Assembly (NCBI GenBank): GCA_036023115.1
Contig: JAYKKT010000061.1
Coordinates: 12,211,501 to 12,275,500 of the forward strand
Source: Brasenia schreberi
Taxonomy: Eukaryota > Streptophyta > Magnoliopsida > Nymphaeales > Cabombaceae
Direction: 5' to 3'
Length of the DNA: 64,000 nt
Shown: positions 15,137 through 28,836 of the stretch, one piece after another
How positions within the stretch are numbered: the first letter of the stretch is position 1
Layout: the number at the start of each line of letters is the position of its first letter
Notes under the pieces: generated by a model
What the model was told of the DNA's origin: nothing
The model's input: the letters and a program-made list of their open reading frames with translations, nothing else
The model's database searches: none
Translations under genes and position numbers: made by a program

Positions 15137-17270
15137 TGTCACACCCGCATGAGTCGCAACCTCAAACCTGCTCGAGCCGATGTCATGTGGCTGCTTCTCG
15201 TGCGGGCATGATCGTGAGTGGCAACCAAATACAATACTAATTAAATTTAACTCAAGTGAAATGTCTAACTTAAATAATTCAATATTCAGGATCTAAACAA
15301 TACGCCCAAAATGGTGCAGGACCCACTATACATAACCACTAATAAAAAGATTTCTAAATAGTCTAACACTTATCATACCATCTAAATGCAAAACATAGCT
15401 CTATCTGTAGCTCGGTAAGAATATTAAACATTTTTAAATAGAATTCATAGTAAAAGCATAGATAGCTTTACAATCATTTCATAATAAACCACAATTTTAT
15501 TTCTAAATCATGATCTCAAATTCATACTCGTACATGCATACATCATCAGTTACAATAATTAGAGCACATATTGTGTTTGTCCCAAAGGCCACAAGAGTTG
15601 TTTGATCCTCCCTAATGTGACCTCGATAACCCTGTCCATGACGGTAACCACACTGACTCTCATAGTAGAATAACCAAGAACACACCCTATATTTTCCTCA
15701 AGCTTAAATGTCAAAGGGACCTACAAGTCTCTAGAGATCCACACAAGTATGACTCATGTATTCATGCAATCATTACATTTCAAAACAAATTCCATTTCAT
15801 TACATTCATAAATCATATCTAAATTTATAACTGTCCAAATCCATATCCATATAACATTTAAATACCATGTTCATACAACAGATTCATATCAAAACATGCA
15901 CTTTATCAACCAAAGTCGTAAACATGTTCTACTTCAAAAGCCTATTAAATAACCTATAATTTTGAACATCATTTCATAAATATCAATAAAATATTTATCA
16001 ATCATATATATTTAAATCCACCTAAAACAAGAAAATCACTTCTAACATAGTTTTGTAAAAGAATGCATAACTCCCTACCTGAAGGAGCACTAAAATCCAG
16101 TCCCCAAAGACCGCTCTTATCATCATCAAATCCTTCAATTTTAATCTCTAAACAATTAAAACTAATTAAAATATTAAATTTTATTTAACTACAAATCTAA
16201 TGCAAAAAACTGTATCAAAATCGGATCTCTAACGACCTAAAATCACCAAAAAATCCAACCTGGATCCATTTAAGTTATCATGAATCCAAGCTGATACTTA
16301 GATCTATATCCGATCCAAATTGAATGACACAGTAGGTAGTCTATGTCCTTGTGTCGACATAGAACATGGAACTACTGAAAAGGGTCATGTTTATGACCTA
16401 GAACCTCTTTCAAGACCCAACCCGACCCTAACCTATTTCTAACACAGAACTCGACACAAAAATTGATTCTGACCCAGTTTAACAAGAACTATTCATAGAC
16501 ACATAACACGAGGACATGACACGAGATAGTATCACTCAATGCATATGTGACATGACACATTGTGCAAGACAAGACACAACACAGGAACCAGGACACGCCC
16601 AAAAGAGATAATTTTCTGGGTTTTTTCTATGGGTATTTCTCTATTTTTTTGTAAAGATCAAGACCGCCAATGGTACCCTGCTCTTCATTTATTTGTCCCC
16701 TTTTGATCAAGCCTAAGAACAACCATCGGTGGTGACGTCTCACTCAAAAACGAGAATGAAAAATATAAGTTGTAGAAAATAGAAAATTCAGTGAACGTGA
16801 ACCATTTTCTCACCAAATTGACACCCACGATTTACCCAAACCTACCAAAGCCCTTCGTGCTACCTCAATGCTCTAACCCAAGCCCAAAATGATATCAACA
16901 ACCAACTTTTCATTGAAAAATTAAAAAGCAAAAATCTAAAAATAATCGATAACTCAGTGGATGTCGGTCGATTCTCCATTGTTTCGCCTTGCTTGGAATG
17001 AACCGACATATTGGAAGTACAATCACCTTCCCTACGATGTCAATCCATTCCAGAATCACAATTTAAACCATGAAAAATCATGGTAGGTGAAAGTTACCGC
17101 CGGCCTTCCTTTCCATAGCAAGAGACGCAACACTTGATGCATTGTTATCGGGAATGCAAATCTAGATTAAACCCATAATATTACAAATATGGACCAAATT
17201 TGAGGTTTGGGAATGTTCAAGACCATTCATAAGAGGCAAGAAACTGTTAGCCAAAGGCTAGGTGTTACGA
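15137..17270. mobile_element. Possible solo LTR, TGTCACACC...GGTGTTAC type
   Basis: The start TGTCACACCCGCATGAG and the end GGCTAGGTGTTACGA resemble the short inverted termini of many plant Ty3/gypsy LTRs. The interior is noncoding and shows the AC-rich texture of such LTRs. No target-site duplication is visible (AATAT versus GTAGC) and no internal domain adjoins, so both the call and the boundaries are weak. Confidence 0.3.
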
Positions 17271-18496
17271 GTAGCAATTTCTTCAATCTCCGATAACAAT
17301 CAAGCATTATGTAATCATTTATTCCTAATAGCTTAAAGGATTATCACATCTATTTGTAGAAATATCAAAACAATTCAACTATATATACTCTCATTAATGT
17401 ATCAATTCCACCTTTCATAACATATACGAATGGTTTTGGCTCATAAAATTGGAGATGTATGATGTGTTAGGATGCACAAATTAAGGATGATATATGAGTA
17501 GAAGCAGGATAATTGACACTAGAAGTCTTGTTTACAGTCTAGATTGTTTCGCTGTCATCATTTATCAGTTTTAAAGTCTTATACTCTCAAAGTCTTCAAC
17601 CCTTGTTTTATTTGAATGATGATAAGCTGCAGTAGACCTGTCCGGTTCCGGGTACCAGGACCATAGGTTCTGAATCGTCCTTCCACTTCCACCAAAACCT
17701 GGAACCCAAATCAAACCGGGTTCTGGTTCCAATTCAATGTACATTCTTGTTCCAGTTTCTGTTTTAGTTTAAAAAAGAATATTCAAATTTTAAAAAATTA
17801 ACAAAAGAGGCCTTGGAACCGCTGGTTCTGGACTGCCAGTGCCTATTGTTTCCAAGGATCCGCCATTACTCATAAGGGCAGCTTTTCCAGGTTGTAGGAA
17901 AGATCTAAATTTATATATGGATCCAATATCTGTAGATACTGATCAGATCCATGAACATTCGGCAATGCGAAATTATTAATCCTTGACATTTTGACATCAC
18001 TATCCAATTAAGTAACAAATGACAGCATTGTCAAATTAACCGATTAATAATGGTTGAGTTCATTGTTCATCAAAAGGTAGATGATGGAGATGCTGAAAGC
18101 CATGTGTAGTAGGCCCAACCGGGCTCGAACTGGATTAGTTCGGGCCCTTGTGAGTTTTGGATACCGACGGTTTAGAACAAAAAGAAAAAGATGGTGAAAG
18201 CCATGACAGTGATGTGTTACATGATCTTATCTGCTCCTAACTCTATGGATACATACAGAAAATCTGTCCAAGTATCGGAGAAAATATATGCATTGAACGC
18301 AGAATCATACCTTTCTCTTGGCTTTTCTACAAAGGTCTAAGAACAAGCTCGCTCTCATTCAAGGCAATGCAAGCCAAACATTAATTATCTTGACGAAGAT
18401 TTTTCGCATTTCTGACTGTCTAGCTTCTTACTGTGGATCCCTCAGTAGAAAAGGAAAAAAAATAAGAACAAACCTAATATATCCAACTAACTATCC
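17271..18496. other. Intergenic with hAT-like remnant
   Basis: The interval 17632-17860 starts TAGACCTGTCCGGTTCCGG and is rich in GGTTCC/AACC modules like the elements at 54219 and 55724, but a matching right end is not clear. No gene is seen in the rest. Confidence 0.4.
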
Positions 18497-19510
18497 AATG
18501 AGCCAGTTGTCATTTATTGTGACAGCAATGTAGCACTAACTCTTATTAAGAATGGAGTTGATAGCTTCAAAAGCAAGCATGTAATGGTTAAATACCACTA
18601 TGTTCATGATATGCTTAAGAGGAATAAGATATTTATATCTTATATGCTAACTAATGATATGTTGGTTGACTCCTTGACTAAAGGTATCTTAAAAGACTTT
18701 TTTACAAAGCATCTTTCATGCATGGGTTTGAGATATGTGTAAAGTTTTAGTATAGAAACACACTTGATGATTGTTATGGAGGAAAAATTTATTTATTACA
18801 AAAAACCATATAACTGGTTTAAAGTTGCAATTTATTTATAACGAGAAATGTATAAATTAGAAAACCACTTAATGGTAGGAGAAAATCAGTGTATCATAAA
18901 TTAACTCGAGTGAACAAGTGGGAGATGTGAGTTAGCGTGTGGCCCCTTGAGTCCCAAATAATGTGCACTCGAAAAATCAGGGAAGAAGGGTCCTCTTCCC
19001 ATATTTTTTGAGATACTCTTTTCGAAAGTTAAATACATTTTAACAAACTTGATTTGCTTTATAAAATTTAAAACTACAACTCTCAAAGATAGATACAAAT
19101 AGCTTTAACGGAAAGCCTAAGGAGAAAAACACAAGAAAAAAAAGCCGAGGTATATAAGTATCAAAATATATAATAATAATAAAAAATCTTTCCTATGAAA
19201 ACTCTCTGCGGATAACCGTGCTCCCCTTCTCCTTTTTTCTTCCTTCATCTTATAGTGGCACTTCGGCTTCTACAGAAACCAGCTACATGTGGCCTCACCT
19301 CAAATATCCAACAGTGTTTCTCTTTCATCTCTTTGCCTTCACTCTTTGGTTTTCGTTGTTTCTAGTCTCTACTACTTGTCTTCCTCCTGCAATTTATCAT
19401 CTACCTTTCTAGCTGCATCACCTTCCTTCATACAACAAGAACTTCATTTGTCAGGGGGCAAGGAAAGAACCTCGATTTTTATAGTGTCTATTTCATGTTG
19501 GAGTTATCAA
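18497..19510 (+). mobile_element. 3' end of a Ty1/copia element (RNase H tail and LTR)
   Basis: Translation from about 18520 gives a copia RNase H C-terminus with CDSNVALTLIKNGVDS, KHVMVKYHYVHDM, and the hallmark D-L-L-T-K region seen as MLVDSLTKGILKDF. A purine-rich AAGTGGGAGA at 18914-18923 looks like the polypurine tract, and TGTGAGTTAGCG follows as a plausible LTR start. The LTR may end near GGAGTTATCA at 19510. Everything upstream of RNase H is missing. It resembles the tail of the element at 19628-24239 (18500-18740 versus 23490-23720), so they belong to one family. Confidence 0.6.
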
Positions 19511-19627
19511 TGATGTTAAATAGTTAGCTTAATTTAATATTTTTATATTATGTTGTCATATCAAATGGTGTAACTTCTAATAATAACTCATGGATAAAGA
19601 TGGCCACAAGGTCTCATGCATAACAGA

Positions 19628-19956
19628 TATGCAATAAGGAAGGAGAATCTCCTTTAATATTCCACATACCGTTTTCTATTTCATTAAACAAATAAAACAG
19701 TTTTTTTATAAGCTAATTCATCGAAGCATGAAGCCATTTCTATTGGCTGAAACGGACATTCAAAAAAAAGTAAATAAATCAAAGATGATAATCAAAGGAG
19801 AATACATATGGAGAGAAAACAAAAATACAAAATATATGGTGTTATGTGCTTTATGCTCTGCTTTTTTGGTTTCTTTCTCTGTGAAACCTCTTCAACAACA
19901 TCGTGGCAAGCGATTTAAGCCCAAGAGTGCAGCTCCGCTGTAATAAAGAATTTATA
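19628..19956 (+). repeat. 5' LTR of the copia element
   Basis: This matches 23905-24239 in order: GCAATAAGGAAGGAG, AGATGATAATCAAAGGAGAA, ACAAAAATACAAAATAT, CCTCTTCAACAACA, GCCCAAGAGTGCAGCTC, AAAGAATTTATA. It ends immediately before the primer-binding site. The exact 5' edge is uncertain by several bases. Confidence 0.7.
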
Positions 19957-19976
19957 TTGATACCAGAGCTTGGTTA
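19957..19976 (+). promoter_or_regulatory. Copia primer-binding site
   Basis: TTGATACCAGAGCTTGGTTA directly follows the 5' LTR. The plant copia primer-binding site, complementary to initiator tRNA-Met, is TGGTATCAGAGC; the match is 10 of 12 positions, consistent with decay. Confidence 0.75.
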
Positions 19977-20799
19977 CATGTTATGAACTAAATAATTGGT
20001 TATTATATGCTAGATCAAGGTATGCTTACTACTATATTTTTATATATAGTTTGAAATTGTTTTATGTACATATCTAAATTGATTTGAACAGAAAGCACAT
20101 GTTAAATCCTTGTTTATTCGCTCTTTTCTCTCTTTACAATAAAATATATAAACAAAAAGGATTTAATCAGACAACGATCTCATCATATATAGATATATAG
20201 ATCAATATTGTTTGAAGAACATACTTGAACCTTTTTCTCGCAAATCAAGCATAACAATATAGATCTAAAAAGCAAACATATAGAGAGAACAAGGTTGAAA
20301 GCAAAACAAACATATTGGTTTACGATTTGATTAACTCTTTTCCAACCTCACTTTCCCTTTCATCCGACATTGAGGTTCTTAAGGATTTTGGGAGAACAAA
20401 TTGTTACTGCAAAAATAATATTTTTAATAAATGAGAAAGGGAAATAGAAAGGAGAAGAAGAGAGTAATCTCATCTGATATAAGCATAGTTCCAATTTCTG
20501 GAAAACCCTCCTGAGAAAGAGATGAGAACTGAATGTATCCTATTCTTTTTCGTTCTTCATCACTACTAGCTTGAGGGGGAAAAGAGAAAACAAAAACAAA
20601 AACAACAAGACGGACAAGAGGGAAACATAGGAGAAATCACACGAAAAGAAGAACTGCAGGGAATGTTCATGAAGCATAGTCCCAACTCTTTCTTGCTCAT
20701 CCTCTTCTCTCTCCCAATCTTTCTTTGGTAGGCAAAAAGAAGGGAAGGGGAAACAATAGGGAGCAACAACGAAGAGGAGCATTGACTCTTAGCCGCTCT

Positions 20800-20950
20800 C
20801 CCTCTCTCTCCCTCATTATCTCTCTTGTCGGCTAGCAAAGCCATTGTCTCACAAACCAAAACAGTGATTTTGGTTTGCAAGAGCAAGGGGTTTCTAGCCT
20901 CTTCCAGAAACAAGCAACACCTATCTTGTCGGCTTGCAAAGCCATTTTAT
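20800..20950. repeat. Short direct repeat, about 100-bp period
   Basis: TCTTGTCGGCTAGCAAAGCCATT near 20822 recurs as TCTTGTCGGCTTGCAAAGCCATT near 20922 in the leader/gag position of the copia element. No gag domain can be read around it. Confidence 0.6.
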
Positions 20951-23904
20951 GTGAGGCTTACATTTAATACAAAATAACAAGAAAACCATTTTCTAAAGAA
21001 GCAAAGGAAGCCACAAGCCTATTAAAAATCATTCACCCAGATATTTGTGGACCTTTTAAAATCAGTTCCTATCGTGAAAAGGTTTACTTTATAACCTTCA
21101 TTAATGATTATTTAAGATATGAATATATATACCTCTTGTCACATAAATTTGAAGCATTACACATTTAAACAATATAAGAAAGAAGTTGAAACTCAACTAT
21201 GATTCACAATAGTGTTGAGGTCCGATCGAGATGGTGGATACACATTTTCAAATACTAAAAAGAACATGAAATATTTAGACAAAATACAATGCCTAAGATA
21301 TTTCAACAAAATAGTGTAGTTGAGTAATATAACAAGACTCTTCTAAATATGACAAAGTCAATGTTAGAAGATATGTTTCTTCTTAAAGTATTTTGAGAAT
21401 TAAATAGAGTTTCGTGTAAGGTTGTATCCACTACACCATATGAATTGTAGATTGGCAAAAAATGTGTCTTCAAAGGTAGTGGTGTGGTGTGGTGACTCAC
21501 TAACACAAAAGGTGAAACTGGCCGATTAAGCTGCTCATGTAAGACAAAGAAGGATTAATAGAAGGCAGGTAGCCTTATTGGTTGTTAGGCACTGTGTCAA
21601 AGCAAGTTGAATTACTCTCTCCACATGACTAACACAAAAGGTGATAAACAAAGGAAAAGACTTGCTTTGACATAGAGAGAGCTATTTGCTTTAGAGGCCC
21701 ATGGGGCGATGCTATATCATAGTAGAGCAGCCTTACTAAAGTTAACAAACAATAAATTAGATAATCAAACCTTAGTCATTTATAGAGATGGTGCTTCATG
21801 GCACATATAAATATCTTAGACCAATCTAGAGATAAACTAAATAGATCTTTATAGTGTATTTTCATTAGATACCCAAAGGAATCAAAAGAGTAGTAATTCT
21901 ATCATAAGGACCTCGAGTTGATAGAAAGTAGGGATGTTGAATTCTTAAAAACATACCAAGAATAACATTCTTACACATAATGATGAAAATATCAATGATC
22001 TTCTAGATCTTGATGAGTCATCATTTGAATATATAGAAACATAACCAAATTATCTTTCCTTCCAAACCAAACATGAAATGATCATATGAGACTATAGGCT
22101 CTTTTGTCTTAGTTAAAGAACTATCATACTTACTTAGTTGAGAAAATATATTATTCAGTAGATTTAGTTGAAGTGATTGATAACCTAAGTTATCAAGAAG
22201 CTATGAGCATATTTGAATCAATAGATTAAGTAAAGGCAATAGATGAGAAAAATAAATTCGTTAAGGAAACCAAGTCTAGGAATTGACAATTCTGCTAAAG
22301 GAAAGAAAAGCAATTGGTTGTAAATAGGTATTGAAAAATCCAAAGTTGACGGTTCGATAGAAAATTTTTAAGTGAGATTAGTTGCAAAAGGTTTTTCGTA
22401 AAAGAAAGGAATTGATTGAGACATATTATCTTGTTGCAAAATTTATATTCATAAGAATAATTTTGGCAAAAGCACACTTTATGATTTAGATTTATATCTA
22501 ATAATGTAAAAACTATTTTTTTTAATGGCGACCTTAATGAGATAATTTACATGAAATAAGGCTATGTAATTTAAGGTCACTATGATATGATATATAGGTT
22601 GAAGAAATCTCTATCTAACCTAAAGCAATCACTTTGCGAGTGGTATTTGACCTTTCAAAATACTATTGTAGAACTTAGATTTGTAACTAATCAGTTGAAT
22701 CACTATGTCTATGTCTATGTTTGAAATAATGTGAGTCATTTTGTCATCTTGTCCCTTTATGTAGATAATATTTTGTTGATTGGTAATAATAATGATGTGA
22801 TTGTGAAGACTAAGTCATAGTTAAGTTTCAAGTTCAAAATAAAGGATATAAGAAAGGCATTATATATATCCTAGGTATAAAGATTACTCGATATAGAGCA
22901 TCCAAACTATTGTATGTTAGTTAAGAGAAAGATATTATTTATATCCTTCGGAAATTTAGAAGCTTATTAAAGTTGACTGCAAGTCTGCAAGCACAGTCTT
23001 TGCGAAAGGTATCAAGCTTATTAAAGTTGACTATCCAAGTGATACTTGGATAGGAAAAACCAAATATTCCTTATGCTCAAGTTGTTGGTAGCTTGATGTA
23101 TGTTATGTTGTATACAATACCTGATATTAGCTTTGTTGTTTGTATCATAAGTAGATATCAAGGTAATCCTAGTTGGCAACATTGGGTTGTCATAAAGAGG
23201 ATCTTGAAATATCTAAAAAAACAAGGGGTTTGAAACTATACTATCAGGCAGATGAACTAAAAATAATTAGATACTTGGATGTTTTTTTTTAGAGTAAATA
23301 TGATAAAAAATAAACCTCTGATCAAGTTTTCTTATTTGGAGATGGTGGTGTTTCTTATTCATACAAGAAACCAGATTCTATAGCATTGTATATACAAGAG
23401 GCTAAGCATATTGCTGGTAGTATAGCTACAACGAGTGTCATTTATATAAAAGTCACTTCATTCCTAATTTGAAGCTGGACATAGACAATGAGCCAAATGC
23501 ATTTATTGTGATAACAATATAGTCATAACTCTAATAAAGAGTGGAGTTAATAGCTCAAGGAGTGAGCATATAATGGTAAAATATTATTATGTATATCATA
23601 TAGTACAAAAAAGAAATGTTTCTTACCTTTTTATAGGAGATATGATAGCAAACCTCTTGACAAAAAGTATAACTGAAGATTTGTTTGCTAAACATATTAC
23701 GAGCATAGGATTGAGACATGTTTAGAGGTTTCAATTGTGTGTATTTGTTTGCTACACATACATGAGTTGTTATGTAGGACAAGTATATTAGTTATGAGAA
23801 ACGCATAACAAGAATAACTTATGGCAGTTATACTTTAATACGATTGGAGAATGATACAATTAGGAAAGCTACTAAATAATAGGAGGAAACCATATCATAA
23901 AGGA

Positions 23905-24239
23905 TGTGCAGTAAAGGAAGGAGGGCCCCTTCCATATTGCATAGATCATTTTCCTAAACAAACAGTTTAAACAAATATAACAGCTTCTATTTATAAACTA
24001 ATTCATTGAGGCAAGGAGTTGATTCTCTTTATTGAAACACATATTCAAAGAAGGTAAATAAAGCAAAGATGATAAGTGAAAGAGAATACATATACAAAGA
24101 AACAAAAATACAAAATATCCAGTGATTTGTGCTTTCTACTATGTTTCTCTGATTTCTTCCTCTGCAAAACCTCTTCGACGACACCATGCCAAGCAATTCA
24201 AGCCCAAGAGCACCGCTCTGCTGCACCAAAGAATTTACA
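23905..24239 (+). repeat. 3' LTR of the copia element
   Basis: This copy runs from TGTGCAGTAAAGGAAGGAGG to AAAGAATTTACA and is homologous to 19628-19956. Divergence from the 5' LTR includes many substitutions and short indels. No 5-bp target-site duplication is convincing. Confidence 0.7.
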
Positions 24240-27200
24240 ATATAATAGTATTTTATATATGAAGTGCTCGAACCTTATATTTTTTTATTAATGATCATAT
24301 CCCGTACCCATATACCCATTAATGTACATGTATCCATACAACGTAATCCAAAACATGCGCAGCATCAGTTAGTCATGCAACTTCAGTACAACGGCCATGT
24401 TTCCCATGAGGACTTCCATTTACCAACCAACGCATGAGCATGAGCATTGACTATACTCTCTATATGTGTGTGTGCATGGGTGCACTCACTCAAAAACACA
24501 CTTGACATCTGAACTGAACCCAGATTGATCGTTTCCACTAGAACATTCATGTATGATCTTCCGTTTAACGTTTGCACTTGTTGGAGATAACCAGCTTCCT
24601 CCAATTCGACTTCCAACTTATCACATTAACAAGAATGACACCCAGATATGCTATTTTCGTGCATTTTACTGTACAACTTAACATAAAGCAAGCCGCGACA
24701 CAATGGCAATTAAAGTGTCGATTTGACTTAGCTTCTAATAGTGGAGTTTGTGCGCAATCCCTTCTCAAATGTTTGATCTTGGACATTTTCAACAGAACCG
24801 GTTCCTGCATCATAATTCTATAGAAATCATCTCACATGACTTTGACGACATAAGAAGGTTTATCTGAAGAAAGGATCGATGAATGTAGAGACACCTACAA
24901 TCAGCAGTAGTTTGTGTGTGCAGGTGTGTTTTGTGTATAATGGATGGATTGATTGATGGCTAGATAGAGAGGATATGTATGTGTTTGTGTATATGTGTGT
25001 AGCCATGGCCTGTTTGAAACCGACGAATTCAAATTGAAACTGAACCATCACAGAAGCGGCAATAACTGGATCCGTAATCGGAATCAGGGACTCTTCGGTT
25101 TTGCTATGGTTCATGGTTTCCGAAAATCAGTCCAGAACTGGAAATGGCAGTTTTAAACCGTCGCAATGTAATAAATATTTTTCGACACCCCTTTATCACA
25201 AACAAGCTGTTAACTCAATGGTACGAAGCACAGTATCATTACAGTTGGTGGGAATTTTAATTTTTGGAGGGTGCACTGTATTCTTTTTATTTTAAAAAAA
25301 ATTGAAACCGCACCAGGCATTTTGGAGCAGTTCCGAAAAGGGAACAGGTCCCCAAACAGTTCGATTTCAGGTTCCAGGATCCTTGTGCAAACTAGACCGC
25401 CAGTTGCGGTTTACCCAAATGCGGGCATTTCTGTGTGTGTTATTATTTGCAATCAGAAGTGCGTCCTCTTATATTTTGACCCTTAACAAACAAAGAGTGG
25501 TAAATATTATGCATTATACCAAAATGAACTCGCAAAGTATATTTTACTTAAACCACTCCATGAATGGAGAAACAGGTTCACGCGGTAGAAGATGGGGGAG
25601 ACTGGAAGACCTATTGGTAGGTGATGTGAGTTGTCCACTTCACATGAAGTCCAAGAAATTCTCAAAAATCTATACAAGCAGTCCAAGTTTTTCAAAAAAA
25701 TATATGCAACACCTCACCTAAACTTCATCAAACTAGACCTTTCACGGACCTAAAATTTTGTAACACCACTGAGTGGTATCCTAATTTTTTTATTCTTACC
25801 AAAAGATAGGGATTCTTTTGATTAAAGAGGAAGGTAAAGGGAATCTCGTAGAACATTATAAAAAAAAAAACAAAAATGTCTTGAAGTAAAAAATATGAAA
25901 ATCTTACATTACACGACGACAAAAGAAGAAAATGTCAATCAAAACCGACCACTTTGAAAAGCCATCATTTGTAGAAATAGTAGCTTATTGTCAAAGTAAT
26001 ACTTCACTTTCAGTTTTCGGTACACAAATACTTGCCAAAAACTCTTTATAAATACAAGCCGACAACGAGGCTTGCAGCAAACTTCAACCTCCTTCCTGGA
26101 CTTTCTTGGTAGTGTCACAAGTACACATGGAGTATTATGTTGTCTTTGAAGGCATACAGTGAGGGGCGTATGACTCTTGGAAATCATGTCAACCACAAGT
26201 ATGTAGACATAGTAGAACTGTGTACAGGTCATATTACAATTTTGAGAAAGCATTTGATAGATTTAACTCGTATATGGCACACAAATAGTATATGGCACAC
26301 AAATATGGAGTTGTTTAAGTAGCTCATGCAAAATCTAATGAGGATAAGTCTCGCAAATGAGTGGGAGTTTGAAGAGAGTGTTGCAAATGTATTGTCTTGG
26401 GGTTGACTTGCCTTTTGTCGTTATTATTTTGCTAACATTATCATGAGAATGTTAGCTACACATTGAGAATTTATGGACTTGCCTTCGAATTTGTTATTAT
26501 TTTGTTAACAATAGTCTCATGTTTGAATGAATCTTCCTTTTCGTGGTTATTAAGAAACTCTTATGAGAATGTTAGCTGCACATTTGTAAAGACGGTTGAC
26601 ATCCCTGGTTGAATTGTCTTATGAGAATAGTCTCATGGGAAGGATAACTCTCGATTTCTGATTCTGGAAATTCTGGAATAGGATCGCACTATAGGTTTTG
26701 ATTCAGGAAATAAAGCATTTGATACCTTCCTGAAGGAGATAGCAATGGTAGCAAGGAGCAAATTCCCTTAATTCACAGGATGAGGAACTTAAAAAGAGTA
26801 CTCAAGGAAGTTATGAAAGAGAGGAAAGGGAAAGATATAAGCAGTGAGAAAAATTGCACTCCGAGTCGGAAATCAGAAATGTGGAAGATAAAGATGGCAA
26901 TATTAATCCTTGTAGGCTCACGCAAGTCTTGGAAGGGAATTGAGCCGTTCATTGGATATAATGTCATCAAGTAGCATTACGCATAAGCACTGGAACTAGA
27001 TAAAAATCTGCGTGACCTCGATCATGTGCATCACTAATGCACCGAGGCATGGAGGACTGTGACCTGCTAGTGCAACAACAAGCTGTATTTAGGTGCGTGA
27101 ATGATAAATTTGGAAAACCAATCATGCATAAGTTGAAGGTCACATGAAAATGATACAAACAATATGAAACACGTTCAGCTTGCACAAAGCAGCAGATGAT

Positions 27201-27699
27201 GCCTTTCAAACTGTGAATTTCACATGAAGTTAGATCCGAAAATCGAGGAGATCGCGAATTTCACATGAATCTGAGGAGCTACTTACAGGCATGGCGGTGC
27301 GGCCTTTTCAGCCAAATTCCAGCAAAATCTGAGAAAATCCACATGGGCAGTTTGAATTCTTTGTAAAAAATTATCCTGACTGCCTCACATGAATTTCACC
27401 CAACTCAACTTCACCTCACGTCAGAAACTTAGATCTGAAAAGTTCATGAAAAAGATGCATATACGGTTTTACAGATACAGGATGCAATCTTAATCATGTG
27501 CAGATACAGCAACCAGTGACAGATCAATGTTTAAGGCGAAGAATTTATCACATAACCAGTGGCAGATGCAACAATCGTAATCATATAAGAAAATAAATCC
27601 CATAGGCTGTAGGAACACTGATGGTTTATTTTCAAGCACATTTAATTTTCTTCTTTGACAAAGGTAGAAACTTCACTTCTTGAAGAAGTTATTACACAC
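24240..27699. other. Intergenic with repeat remnants, no gene
   Basis: The interval 25005-25400 has GAAACCGACGAATTC and CAGGTTCCAGGATCC modules of the hAT-like low-complexity type. 25966-26120 is a dispersed repeat also found at 31882-31985 and 32618-32700. 26390-26590 has two copies of ATGAGAATGTTAGCT(A/G)CACATT. Open frames of up to 139 codons (for example 25302-25721) show no family features. Confidence 0.5.
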
Positions 27700-27939
27700 T
27701 TATGCTCGCTTTTGCATGCACACAAACACCCCTTCAAAACACATCTTCACCTTTGAGGCTTGCTTCATGGATGCTGATTTCACAAGATTATAGCTTCCCT
27801 TCTCCAACAACAACTCAGCGAAATGTTGCTTGCAGTAAAGGGTGTCATCCAAAGCAGCATGGGATGTGGGAGTGATAGAACAACCACCATAGAAGCACTT
27901 CAAGCATTGTTTGTAGTAAGATTGCCCCTCCACAGTCAC
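27700..27939 (-). pseudogene. Orphan last exon of a plant LIM (WLIM-type) protein
   Basis: A minus-strand frame of 79 codons after a splice acceptor (TTTGATAG|GTGACTGTGGAG) matches the last exon of two-LIM plant WLIM proteins, which bind and bundle actin. The C-terminal half of LIM2 is visible: YYKQCLKCFYGGC, then DTLYCKQHFAELLLEKGSYN, then a short tail to a TAG stop. The zinc-ligand His that normally precedes the first Cys pair (family YHKSCFKC) reads Tyr here. No upstream LIM exons are found in the next kilobases; a degenerate MULE transposase occupies that space instead. I call it a gene fragment. A live gene with distant exons is possible but unlikely. Confidence 0.6.
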
Positions 27940-28836
27940 CTATCAAATGAGTAACCATAAGAGAGAAAGAACAAAAGCAATATTTACATAAGCAGGTACG
28001 ATATTACTTGTATCTGACATCATATAATAAGCTTAACATTAAAACTTCAATGAAAAAGGAAAGAGCACAAGATGCATAAGTAAGATCCCTAACATGCATC
28101 AGTAAGCTCGGGATCAGTTTGAATGTAATTGCCTGTCAAAGTGAATGACCTGTTACATGTTTCGCTGTACCTAAAGAATTGGAGCAATATAATAGAATAC
28201 ATGAATGATTGTTATGCAAGTTAAATGGAGTAGATCTCACCAACCAACGCTTCATCCTACAATGTTGAAAAGCATGTGTTTAGCATATCTCACCAATTTA
28301 AAATTATGCAATGTTACGCTAAGATGTATTTGCTCTTCGGCAATTTCTTTTACCATGTTCACACACACAGCAAAGGTGGCATTTCCTTTTAGGTTTGTCA
28401 TGAACCATATTTTCAAATTTGTTCCTACACAAAAACATTGAAAAGAAAAGTCAAACAAAGTAATCTAAGAAAAAGTCAACAAACTACTCTAAGTCATTTA
28501 GATTACCCATTTTTTTATGTTATGGAAGCATGTGCGAGAATCATGCCCTACCCATTGACATATTGAACAATTTCTTGACACTTTGCTTCCATATATGCCG
28601 GGGCGAATTCTTTTTTCACTTCTTTTAACTTGTGCTTGTTTGTGATATTACAAAATCACATCTTGACTACCATGTAACACATTCACAGTTTCATTTCCCA
28701 AATCATTCTCAACATGATTGTTATTTGCAATTTCATTTTGTTCAATGCTCGAAAATGATATTTTATGTAATATTATATTTTTGTTTTGTAGATCAATTGT
28801 CAATTTTTAATACCTTTTAATGTTTTAATATAAGTT
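27940..28836. other. Spacer between LIM exon and MULE, no gene
   Basis: No further LIM exon can be read on the minus strand. A 68-codon frame at 28252-28458 shows no family features. Confidence 0.4.

Larger units (their letters stand above)
19628..24239 (+). mobile_element. Decayed Ty1/copia LTR retrotransposon
   Basis: Domain order is integrase, reverse transcriptase, RNase H, which defines Ty1/copia. Integrase core: IHPDICGPF, FINDYLR (about 20985-21180), then an integrase C-terminal VVEQYNKTLLNM-like stretch (about 21290-21480). The YPKESKE and SRDVEFL region lies near 21850-21950. Reverse transcriptase covers about 22290-22870, with LYVDNILLIGNN replacing YVDDMLI, so one catalytic Asp is Asn. 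RNase H covers about 23080-23720, ending NLLTKSITEDLF. Frameshifts and stops are numerous and no gag is recognisable, so it is non-autonomous. The LTRs are about 330 bp and clearly diverged from each other, implying an old insertion. Confidence 0.85.

Noticed and set aside
15137..17270. A complete gypsy retrotransposon
   Set aside because: Only LTR-like termini are seen; no gag-pol domain exists in or beside the block, and no target-site duplication.
20540..20913. Minus-strand frames of 80-115 codons
   Set aside because: They lie antisense in the leader/gag position of the decayed copia element and show no family features.
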